From Methylotenera versatilis 79 (lineage in GTDB: Bacteria; Pseudomonadota; Gammaproteobacteria; Burkholderiales; Methylophilaceae): 64,000 bases of DNA. Position 1 is the first letter of the stretch. Each line of letters starts with the position of its first letter. The stretch spans positions 992,001 to 1,056,000 of the forward strand of contig NZ_ARVX01000001.1 in the NCBI RefSeq assembly GCF_000384375.1. The letters are read 5' to 3'. Below are positions 37,759-45,196 of the stretch, in pieces. The notes under the pieces were generated by a model. The model made no database searches. It was given only the letters and a program-made list of their open reading frames with translations, and was not told where the DNA came from. Both the position numbers and the translations under genes were made by a program.

Positions 37759-39588
37759 TTATATTGGTACTATCGTTCTATATTTAAGAGTTTCACTTTT
37801 AGGTTGGTATATTTTGGGTAGCTCTTTAATATTTATTTTTAACGGCATCTGACTGGCGATACCACTAAATATACATGTTCCGATTGGGAGTGTCGGTATT
37901 GATTCTTCTGTAAATTTGTCAATATATGAAACTGCACTAGATATCGTTGCGAGATCTTTCTGATTAATTAATCTGTGTATGAAATAATTATGTGCTTGAG
38001 ACGTTATAGTTGCTGATATGTCATTGGGCCTTTGGCTAGAAATTGTAATAAAAACTCCAAACTTTCTACCTTCTTTTATAATTTCTTCAAAAGTTTCTAA
38101 TCGATAATCTTTCCAGCTTTCTGACTCGCGAGATGAGACTGTTGAAAGAATGTTGTGAGCTTCATCAATAATTATATTTAATGACTTTGAATTATTGAAT
38201 TTCTTTTGTTCGGAATAAAGCATCTTAGAAAGTAATAGAGGTATGGTTTTTTTCATATCCAGATTTACTTTATTTAAGTTCACAACAACAAAGTTGCTCT
38301 CCCAAAATGTATGAACGCCTGATGTATCAAAGAGCTTGTGTATATCTTTTCTTTTACTTTTTAATTTATTAATTGCTGGGGCTATATGTTCATTTTGAGC
38401 TCTATTAGTAAGCACATCTTTAATAAGCTGAATATATAGAAAATCGATTACACGGGCTAATATTTCTTCAGGCTGTTTATATTCTTTGACATGTTTATAG
38501 ACAATACTCTTCTCAATTTCGTTTGGAGTAGTTTGAGGATATATACTTCCATTAATAACAAACTGCTCAGATTTATTCAACCATTCAAGGTCACTTTCTA
38601 TCTCCACTTCAACACCCTTTGAATCTACACTTGGTAATAAATCTTTTAAGTAATCTATTAGCAAATACGCTCTAACTTTATCGGCCATCTGTAATACAGA
38701 TTTTATTTGTTTTCTAATTATGTTACGTAAATATTCATCGGGATCATCAGCTTTGTTAACGGAGGCATATAAAGCCATAGCCCTACTTATGAACGGTTTT
38801 TGGGTTTTCTCTGTTGCATCCGATAACAAAGATAAAACTTCTAAACTAAGCAAGCTCTCGGCGTCCAGAGGTATCTTGTCTCCACTATTTGATTCAGTTG
38901 AAAGTTTGTAAACTTTTTTATGTGGTGTAATGCAATTACTTTTAATATATTCACCGTTAAAATCAAATAATACAAAATGCGAGTTAGCATTGAATGCTTC
39001 TTCATTTCTAGCTCTTAAGGTTTTATATAACTCTTTATAGAGAATGGCTAATGTATTTGATTTTCCACTGCCTGTATTACCAAATATTGCAATATGTGTA
39101 TTAAACAATCCATCGATAGGCAATTCAATATCAATGTCATCTCCTTCTGTAGTGGCGATTTTAATACTGGGCTCATTTGATGATACGAAGTTATGTATTT
39201 GATGTGTTCGTTGTTTTGTAACTATGTAAGCTTCATTACCAATCAAGGGAAGCTCTTTCGTACCACCAATAAATTTATTTAGTTGATTAATATATCCAGT
39301 CAAAGTAACACTAAGAATTCTTGAATTGCGATTCGTTGCTACGTAATCAGTATCTGAAAACTTAAGCGGTTCTACCTTCTCACCATCAACTTTACCAATG
39401 ATGCTTAAGAAACCTTTTCTAATCTCTATGTAACTATTAACAGATATGTTTTTTAAAATATCCCCATTGAAAAATATGTCTGAAAGATTTTTGTTTTTAT
39501 CTACAGTTATAAATATTTTACGTCCATCAACTTGAGTTACTTCACCTACACGTAAAACTGCATCCTTGACTAGATCTAATGTATTCAT
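37759..39588 (-). CDS. HerA-like ATPase of a SIR2-HerA (Nezha-like) defence pair
   Basis: A 609-residue protein. An N-terminal HAS-barrel-like region (about 1-100) precedes the RecA-like motor: Walker A GNTGSGKS at about residue 170, Walker B IIIDEAHN at about 466, sensor GVFITISSQRPNDIS. This is the HerA/FtsK hexameric DNA translocase layout. With an adjacent SIR2-like gene, overlapping by 4 bp (ATGA), it matches the known two-gene SIR2-HerA antiphage system in which the complex depletes NAD and/or cuts DNA. System activity here is inferred. Confidence 0.85.
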   Translation of the reverse strand: MNTLDLVKDAVLRVGEVTQVDGRKIFITVDKNKNLSDIFFNGDILKNISVNSYIEIRKGFLSIIGKVDGEKVEPLKFSDTDYVATNRNSRILSVTLTGYINQLNKFIGGTKELPLIGNEAYIVTKQRTHQIHNFVSSNEPSIKIATTEGDDIDIELPIDGLFNTHIAIFGNTGSGKSNTLAILYKELYKTLRARNEEAFNANSHFVLFDFNGEYIKSNCITPHKKVYKLSTESNSGDKIPLDAESLLSLEVLSLLSDATEKTQKPFISRAMALYASVNKADDPDEYLRNIIRKQIKSVLQMADKVRAYLLIDYLKDLLPSVDSKGVEVEIESDLEWLNKSEQFVINGSIYPQTTPNEIEKSIVYKHVKEYKQPEEILARVIDFLYIQLIKDVLTNRAQNEHIAPAINKLKSKRKDIHKLFDTSGVHTFWESNFVVVNLNKVNLDMKKTIPLLLSKMLYSEQKKFNNSKSLNIIIDEAHNILSTVSSRESESWKDYRLETFEEIIKEGRKFGVFITISSQRPNDISATITSQAHNYFIHRLINQKDLATISSAVSYIDKFTEESIPTLPIGTCIFSGIASQMPLKINIKELPKIYQPKSETLKYRTIVPI

Positions 39589-40667
39589 AATGTTAGTACA
39601 GGCACGGATGTGACTGAATCCATTAATTGATTTAGCTTATCGAATGATGTCACTTCTCCCTCTAATGGCGCGACAATATCTACATTATAAAAACCTTTAA
39701 ATTTCTCTTCATAACTTTGAACGGCATCTTGATCATAAGCAATAATCATTAATTTTAATGTTGGATTTTTCAATGCTCTTCTAGTAATTTCAAGGATATG
39801 TTCATCTTCAAATGAAAAACCAAATGCAATTAAAAAAGTATTTTCTTTATCTAGCTCATTAGCAAATAATCTTAATAACTCATAATAAGTTCGATCCATT
39901 ATTGTTTCTTTAAACTTACTTATTTGTGGAAGAATTATTGAAAAGTTATCTAGATATTCTTTAAGCTTGCTAAGTGTTTTGAGTCCTATGATAGGTTCAG
40001 GAAATCCAACAGAAAAAGTTATTGCTGATTTACTTCTTTTCCAAGTGAGTGAGCCATGTAATTTAATTAAATTTATTGCTGGAATTTCAACTTTGTAGTT
40101 ATACAAATTGCCTGTGTTAAAGGTTGAATTAAAAAAACTTTGAGGAGAGTAGTTATATTCACACTTTAAATTGCATGTTCTGACAAAGCCGTCATTCAGC
40201 TTGATAGTTTGGAATCTGTCGGCAGCACTTTCAAAGAATAAATCATAATTTGATGTGAAAACATTTGCCTGTTTACTAATTAGACTTGTTTTTCTTTCAT
40301 TTAAGATATTTTCAATGACGCCAATAAAATTTGTATAGTTGTTTAAAGTGTTACGAAGGTTTTTTAATCTCTTTTTATGCTGATCTTCTTCTTCACCATC
40401 TTGAATCATCATAGGGGTATCAGTAGCTAATGATTGATTAGGAATAATCAGATCACGAATAAACTCATACAGTGTAGTCAAAGCATCTTTTTCTTCGCCA
40501 CTATTTTGAAGTTTAGCAATCTCAAGCTCTATATTTCCCGCAATTGAAATGGCTGGTGATGATGCACCTGAACCTAATAGGAAATTTAAATTTCCTGATT
40601 GGAAGCATCTTGTAAGGGATTTTAGGAAGTCCCCCTCTGGATCATTTAAATTTATAATATTTGCCAT
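39585..40667 (-). CDS. SIR2-like NADase, partner of HerA
   Basis: A 360-residue SIR2_2 protein. NFLLGSGASSPA (about 28-39) is the NAD-binding GxGxS loop, FTSNYDLFFE the NYD motif, and IKLHGSLTW carries the catalytic histidine; LIAFGFSFEDEHIL is the C-terminal nucleotide segment. In defence systems such domains hydrolyse NAD after phage sensing and stop growth. It is the upstream gene of the overlapping HerA pair and starts about 600 bp after the preceding gene end. Confidence 0.87.
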   Translation of the reverse strand: MANIINLNDPEGDFLKSLTRCFQSGNLNFLLGSGASSPAISIAGNIELEIAKLQNSGEEKDALTTLYEFIRDLIIPNQSLATDTPMMIQDGEEEDQHKKRLKNLRNTLNNYTNFIGVIENILNERKTSLISKQANVFTSNYDLFFESAADRFQTIKLNDGFVRTCNLKCEYNYSPQSFFNSTFNTGNLYNYKVEIPAINLIKLHGSLTWKRSKSAITFSVGFPEPIIGLKTLSKLKEYLDNFSIILPQISKFKETIMDRTYYELLRLFANELDKENTFLIAFGFSFEDEHILEITRRALKNPTLKLMIIAYDQDAVQSYEEKFKGFYNVDIVAPLEGEVTSFDKLNQLMDSVTSVPVLTL

Positions 40668-41245
40668 TAAATCCTCGTATCTCTTTTATGGATATTCAAC
40701 TTTTGGATTTGATATTAGCATTGAAAATTAATAACTCTAAGTTAATTAGTTTTCGGCAATTCATTATTGTTATCTCAGAAGATTAATTAGATAGTTATTA
40801 TGAATCGCGAGAACTGAGGGTCATGGGCAAGCCTAGATAGTAATTATTAATCATCTGGCGATGTTTAGATTATTCCATCTAGGGTGACTCTAAGTTTTAA
40901 TTATATATATCAAGGAGTTATGATTGAGTATTTTTCCCATCATTTTATCCATAACGTGTGACTCTATTAATCGATAAATCTGGTTAAATAGTTATCAGTA
41001 ATTCAATACTATGTATTTCAGAGTGAATAGATTACATAGAGTATTCACGATTATTTTTCAATTAATAGTTTATTAATCGATGTTATATTTATCTTTAAAA
41101 TAGTATTAAATTGTTATGTATAAACTTTGAACATTTGCGAATACAGCTTGTTCTTTACAATAATTTTGCTTAACCAAAAGAAACAGATATCTCGTTCAAA
41201 CAGCTATATAACAAATCATTAGTTAAGGGAATTAATATTCTCTTC
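40668..41245. other. 578-bp AT-rich spacer upstream of SIR2, with overlapping hairpins
   Basis: No credible gene on either strand. CTATGTA (41009-41015) pairs with TACATAG (41033-41039), and the overlapping GTGAATA (41023-41029) pairs with TATTCAC (41042-41048); the two stems exclude each other. It probably holds the SIR2-HerA promoter near 40680-40760. A regulatory RNA or operator is possible but unproven. Confidence 0.3.
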
Positions 41246-41545
41246 TCACATGGTTATCTTACTGCGGCGATGCGTCTGATTGTATCCAATTGCTGGATCA
41301 TTACTATTCATTGAAACTATGTATTCACTTTCTTTTCTACTAACTTCAGCCTTGTCTTTTGATTCAAATATAATTTCTTTACGAATTGTAAAATCTCTTA
41401 ATTCCGCTTCTGTGAAATCCGATTCTACATAGGTGTTAAACCATGAACCAAAGTACCTTAATGAATGGCCATTTGCGCCAATATCTTTACCTATGTAAAT
41501 CTTACCGTTAGGAAAAGTTAATTTATAAACTACATAATCAATCAT
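41246..41545 (-). CDS. small GIY-YIG superfamily protein
   Basis: A 99-residue protein. VVYKLTFPNGKIYIGKD supplies the two GIY-YIG strands (here VVY and YIG), and the ESEYI segment the possible catalytic glutamate; IGYNQTHR ends like other phage and element-borne GIY-YIG proteins. Could be a stand-alone nuclease acting on DNA. It lies between the SIR2 gene and the serine recombinase, 287 bp after the latter. Not obviously part of either; role unknown. Confidence 0.65.
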   Translation of the reverse strand: MIDYVVYKLTFPNGKIYIGKDIGANGHSLRYFGSWFNTYVESDFTEAELRDFTIRKEIIFESKDKAEVSRKESEYIVSMNSNDPAIGYNQTHRRSKITM

Positions 41546-41832
41546 TAATCTAAAATCCTTTTCTTAAATAAGACACATACCGTTCTTTGTAGCAATTATC
41601 ATTTTCAGTGAATTAAAATAGTCAAACAAGCAATGTTTTGGGTTGCTACACACATAATAATTTGTTACCTATACCAGTAGCTCACAAATTTAGAATATGC
41701 CCTTATAGAGCTTTAAATGCTTATGCGTATAGATTTATAACAATGCCAACTGTTTGTAATCTTAATAAAACACACCTGAACATTGATTTATTGTAATTAA
41801 AACCAAATTCTTTAACTTTTAGAATTAACTAT

Positions 41833-43515
41833 TTAACTTAATAAATCATCTTTTTCACGCTTAGCCTGTAGAGCTCTAGCCGCTAAATCCTTAATTGATA
41901 CTGCTGAATTTGGTAGTGGGGCAGGAATTATCCTCTCTACATTCGCAGTACCTTTATGAATTGTGATTACAGGATCTTTCGAAAAATTAATACATGTTCT
42001 AGTTGGACTATGTAGCCATTCAAATTCTAAAGTTTTCTTTTCGATAGAAATGTGAATTGCTTTGAATATCTGCCTTAAAGTAGCATTCACTTTTTCTTTC
42101 TCCAATGAATCTTGTGAAAGCAATTTAAGCAATGTATCTTTACGTAGCTTAACCATGTTTCTTTCTACAAGTTCAAGTTTGCCATTTTCTTCCGTCTCTA
42201 AAGCTAGAGTTTTAACTTTCTCTTCCTCTAAAACCCCTAGGCGCTCAAGCAAAGTTGTTGAAATAGTTACACCTATCCTATTTTCAATTGCATCAACTAA
42301 ATTAGAAATTGACTCATTTAACCATTCGAGATGAGCTTTTATAACCTCTAAATTGTGAAGCGATCTGGTTAAGGCTTCTGAGGTATCTGGCATGTTATTA
42401 AATAATTCTTGATATCCCAATTTAAAGTACGTCTCAACTTTATTGTAATGAATAGTTTTGTAGCTACAATTTGCACCTGCCTTTGCCCGTGTACAAACAA
42501 AATAAATGTTTCCCGAACCTTTATTAGTCATAGTCATTGTGCTTCCACATAGATCACATTTACCTAATCCTCCAAATATATTATTTAGTGGTTTTGCTGA
42601 ATGTCTTCCCCTTCTAGATTGTTTTGAAAAACTCATTGCCTCAACTTGCTTCATAACGTCAGGTTTAATAATCGCTGGGAAATAGTTTTCAATGGGATCG
42701 AGTGGAATTCGTTCTAACTTACCAGATGTATACGAATTAACATGGGGTACAAAAACTCCTGTTACTGCAGGGTTTTCAAGAATTTTAGATATATATGTCC
42801 TATACCAAAATTTCCCCCTACCGAAAGTAGGAACACCCTCTTTATTTAATGTTTGTGCGATAATTCCTTGCCCTATGCCATCAATAGTTAAATTGAAAAT
42901 TCTCTGTACAACTAAAACTCTATCAGGGATTAAGCGGAAAGATTTTGTGATTAAATCAAGCTCCATCCATCCTGGTGATGAAGATGTCATAGGTGTTTTA
43001 CTTATCAAAGCTTTTGATCTTTTTTCAGACCATACTGCTTTAAGTCTTTTAGATTTCATTTCACTTTCATCATGTGCCCTCATAAAAATAAGGACGCTCA
43101 TAATTAAGGAAGTTGGGTCTTTTTCTAAAGCTTCTAGATCATATTTCCTATTATCGGATAATGTGACTACAACAGCGCCAGCTAAGATGACACTTTGAAG
43201 CAAATTTTGCGCTTTGTATGGCGTCTGTCTGCTAATACGATCCAAGGACTCAACTAAAAGATAACTACCTTTGGGTACAATTCCCTCTTCAAGAGCTATG
43301 ACAAATGCACCAAGTTGCCCATCAGAGGCATTTCTTCCACGGAATGCAGATATGCCTGCATCTTTAAAGTTAAGGTTAGTATCAAGTATTAAATTATTTT
43401 TAAGGGCATATTTATCTGCAAGTGCAGTTTGTCTACGAAAAGAATCTCCTCGTTGTTGTTCGGGTGTGCTGAACCTTAAATAACTATAAGCTCTTGTATT
43501 TGAATAGTTCTTCAT
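41833..43515 (-). CDS. large serine recombinase (integrase)
   Basis: A 560-residue site-specific recombinase. Residues about 8-160 are the resolvase domain with the catalytic serine in YLRFSTPEQ and the arginine in SLDRISRQTP; about 195-310 the recombinase DNA-binding domain; about 315-355 a zinc ribbon (CDLCGS, CTRAKAGANC); then a coiled coil (about 380-470). It starts only 46 bp from the right att core and is transcribed inward, as in phage-type elements. It is the enzyme that put the element into comM. Confidence 0.93.
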   Translation of the reverse strand: MKNYSNTRAYSYLRFSTPEQQRGDSFRRQTALADKYALKNNLILDTNLNFKDAGISAFRGRNASDGQLGAFVIALEEGIVPKGSYLLVESLDRISRQTPYKAQNLLQSVILAGAVVVTLSDNRKYDLEALEKDPTSLIMSVLIFMRAHDESEMKSKRLKAVWSEKRSKALISKTPMTSSSPGWMELDLITKSFRLIPDRVLVVQRIFNLTIDGIGQGIIAQTLNKEGVPTFGRGKFWYRTYISKILENPAVTGVFVPHVNSYTSGKLERIPLDPIENYFPAIIKPDVMKQVEAMSFSKQSRRGRHSAKPLNNIFGGLGKCDLCGSTMTMTNKGSGNIYFVCTRAKAGANCSYKTIHYNKVETYFKLGYQELFNNMPDTSEALTRSLHNLEVIKAHLEWLNESISNLVDAIENRIGVTISTTLLERLGVLEEEKVKTLALETEENGKLELVERNMVKLRKDTLLKLLSQDSLEKEKVNATLRQIFKAIHISIEKKTLEFEWLHSPTRTCINFSKDPVITIHKGTANVERIIPAPLPNSAVSIKDLAARALQAKREKDDLLS

Positions 43516-43539
43516 AATATTGACATCGTGTAATTAAGA

Positions 43540-43567
43540 TTATTGGTCTTCAAGTATACATCATGTT
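43540..43567. other. attR: right end of the serine-integrase element
   Basis: TTATTGGTCT (43540-43549), twelve bases, then TCATGTT (43561-43567). It mirrors the left end and is followed directly by the comM Walker A codons. The recombinase promoter must lie in or very near this site. Confidence 0.8.
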
Positions 43568-43836
43568 AATGAGCGGGCCGCCAGGCACAGGCAAGAGCAT
43601 GTTGGCGAATCGATTTGCTGGAATATTGCCTAGCATGACCGAGCAAGAAGCTTTAGAAAGTGCTGCTATACAATCGCTTAACGGTGGTTACAAACTGGAC
43701 AATTGGAAACGCAGGCCATTTAGATCGCCGCATCATACGGCTTCGGGCGTTGCGTTGGTGGGCGGCGGCGGCATTCCAAGGCCGGGTGAAATCTCACTTG
43801 CGCATCATGGCGTATTATTTTTGGATGAATGCCAGG
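43563..43836 (+). pseudogene. comM: comM/yifB middle fragment with Walker A and B
   Basis: About 91 codons of ComM: MSGPPGTGKSMLANR (Walker A), PFRSPHHTASGVALVGGG, and ISLAHHGVLFLDE (Walker B). Normal ComM continues LPEF after LDE; here the sequence turns to unrelated codons from about 43832-43845 (GATGAATGCCAG may be a one-base-deleted GATGAATTGCCAG). The C-terminal 200 or so residues are not found anywhere to position 64000, so a second insertion or deletion has removed them. Confidence 0.88.
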
Positions 43837-43848
43837 TTAGGTTTTTAC

Positions 43849-44136
43849 TTAGTTGTCTGTATGCAAAACTTCAAGTTCGTCTTTTATTCTTTTCAATAAA
43901 AGTGTTGTATTCAAAGATTTTTCATTCTTTAAATAAGCTAATGCCAAAAGTGTCAGCGGGTGTATATCTAAAACCTTCGCCAAATCTTCCAGTTTTTCAA
44001 CCGTAGGTGAATAAAGGCCTCTCTCAAGTGTGCTAACGTAAGTGCGACTTGAAACCACAGAAAATTCTTCTTGAGATAGATTTTTCGTTTTTCTTGCCTG
44101 CTTTAAAGCAATTCCTAGCGATTTTTTAATGTCCAT
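43849..44136 (-). CDS. XRE-family helix-turn-helix regulator
   Basis: A 95-residue protein. Residues about 8-62 are a Cro/CI HTH (ALKQARKTKNLSQEEFSVVS, TYVSTLERGLYSPTVEKLEDLAKVLDI). It resembles regulators and controller proteins that open mobile or defence regions. It is the first gene after the comM break and is divergent from the small gene at 44224, with two dyads in between. It probably controls its own transcription and the rightward one. Confidence 0.87.
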   Translation of the reverse strand: MDIKKSLGIALKQARKTKNLSQEEFSVVSSRTYVSTLERGLYSPTVEKLEDLAKVLDIHPLTLLALAYLKNEKSLNTTLLLKRIKDELEVLHTDN

Positions 44137-44141
44137 TTGTA

Positions 44142-44156
44142 CTTCCTTAGTGGAAG
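44142..44156. promoter_or_regulatory. dyad next to the XRE start
   Basis: CTTCC-TTAGT-GGAAG, centred 13 bp upstream of the XRE start at 44136. A site for the XRE protein itself is likely, as in controller-protein autoregulation. Confidence 0.45.
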
Positions 44157-44172
44157 CACCATCTAGCCAAAT

Positions 44173-44205
44173 TGAACAATATATAACTACAATGTATACT
44201 GTTCA
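44173..44205. promoter_or_regulatory. long imperfect dyad between XRE and the 139-aa gene
   Basis: TGAACAATATATA and TGTATACTGTTCA are arms of 13 bp with two mismatches. It lies over the probable promoter of the gene at 44224 and is a candidate second operator. Confidence 0.5.
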
Positions 44206-44223
44206 TTTATTTACTAATTACAC

Positions 44224-44643
44224 ATGTTTCAAACTCTAGATCATGCGAAAATTTGTTCTCCATTTGTTGAAAATGGGGAAAGTATTTGGGCTTACTGTGA
44301 ATTATCTATACATGCTGAATGGTTCTTTGCTGAATGCATAGTGCAGGAAAATGGATTGAATATAGCAACATCGTATTTTTTGTCTAATCCTATTCAGCTC
44401 ATGAATTTAGTGGAAAATCAGGGCATCGAAGTTCAGAAAGCATATTTAGTTTCCCCTCCCTTCATAAATGAATCCCAATCATGGGAAATGAATCAATTGC
44501 TTGAAATTAGTAGGGCAGAAATAAATGACTCAGATTTACAAGTAGATATTTATAAGTTGAAAAATGGGAAGCAATTATATTCAGTTGATAATTTTAATTA
44601 TGAAAAATTGAAAGTATCGAGAGTGCTATTTAAAAGTACGTAA
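44224..44643 (+). CDS. hypothetical protein (139 aa)
   Basis: A 139-residue soluble protein with mixed alpha/beta content and several tryptophans (ESIWAYCELS, AEWFFAECIV, QSWEMNQLLE). No signal or membrane segment. I do not recognise the family. It lies 30 bp before another small gene on the same strand and divergent from the XRE gene, so the two form a short operon at the left end of the defence region. No clear ribosome site before the ATG. Confidence 0.55.
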   Translation: MFQTLDHAKICSPFVENGESIWAYCELSIHAEWFFAECIVQENGLNIATSYFLSNPIQLMNLVENQGIEVQKAYLVSPPFINESQSWEMNQLLEISRAEINDSDLQVDIYKLKNGKQLYSVDNFNYEKLKVSRVLFKST

Positions 44644-44672
44644 ACCACATTTAAGCAATTGTAAGAATTTCA

Positions 44673-45137
44673 ATGAGCCCAGATAAACAAAAAAATCTAA
44701 TTCTGAATTTCCCTAAGTTATACCGTAAATTTAATCCCAACGACCTAAGCTTAATGAACTCAGCACTCTATGTAGGTGATGGTTGGTACGATCTACTATA
44801 TCGATTATCTGGAAGTTTGGAGAATACTGCTGAATCAGAAGATATTGATCCACATTCAGAATCATGGCCTGCTGCTATGCAGGTGAAGTCAAAATTTGGC
44901 TCACTGAAATTTTACTGCCGTACTGGAAAAAAAGAAGAGCAAAATTTTGTGGTAGAACAGTTTGGTGAAGTCATAAGTGTTCGTCCGTTACCTTCTAATG
45001 CATACATGGCAGACTTGATTTCGATCGCAGAGAAAGACTCTAAAGAAATTTGTGAAGAGTGTGGTGAAGCTGGGTATTTAAGAACAGTTAAATTAATTAA
45101 AACTCTTTGTGATAGTTGCTATAAGATGAAAACATAA
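44673..45137 (+). CDS. hypothetical protein with C-terminal zinc-ribbon-like motif (154 aa)
   Basis: A 154-residue protein. GDGWYDLLYRL, AMQVKSKFGSLKFY and the four cysteines CEECGEAG...LCDSC at the end follow a pattern I recall from hypothetical proteins in many proteobacteria. The cysteines probably bind zinc. Function unknown; a role in immunity or phage-linked modules has been guessed for relatives but nothing here shows it. Second gene of a short operon. Confidence 0.6.
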   Translation: MSPDKQKNLILNFPKLYRKFNPNDLSLMNSALYVGDGWYDLLYRLSGSLENTAESEDIDPHSESWPAAMQVKSKFGSLKFYCRTGKKEEQNFVVEQFGEVISVRPLPSNAYMADLISIAEKDSKEICEECGEAGYLRTVKLIKTLCDSCYKMKT

Positions 45138-45196
45138 GGAGCCCGTCTTCATTCATGCACATATATCGCTTTTAAATTAAGCAAAAATTTATTCCA

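Larger units (their letters stand above)
37529..43563. mobile_element. 6.0-kb serine-integrase element carrying SIR2-HerA, inserted in comM
   Basis: The element is bounded by the two halves of comM and by the att sites at 37527-37553 and 43540-43567. It holds a large serine recombinase at its right end, a SIR2-like/HerA pair and a GIY-YIG protein. All four genes are on the minus strand and AT-rich. Size between crossover points is 6034 bp. I see no replication or conjugation gene, so it is a minimal integrative element with a defence cargo. Confidence 0.85.

Noticed and set aside
43563-44006. 147-aa frame read as a complete protein
   Set aside because: Only the first 91 codons match ComM; the rest runs antisense through the XRE gene, so it is a fragment.
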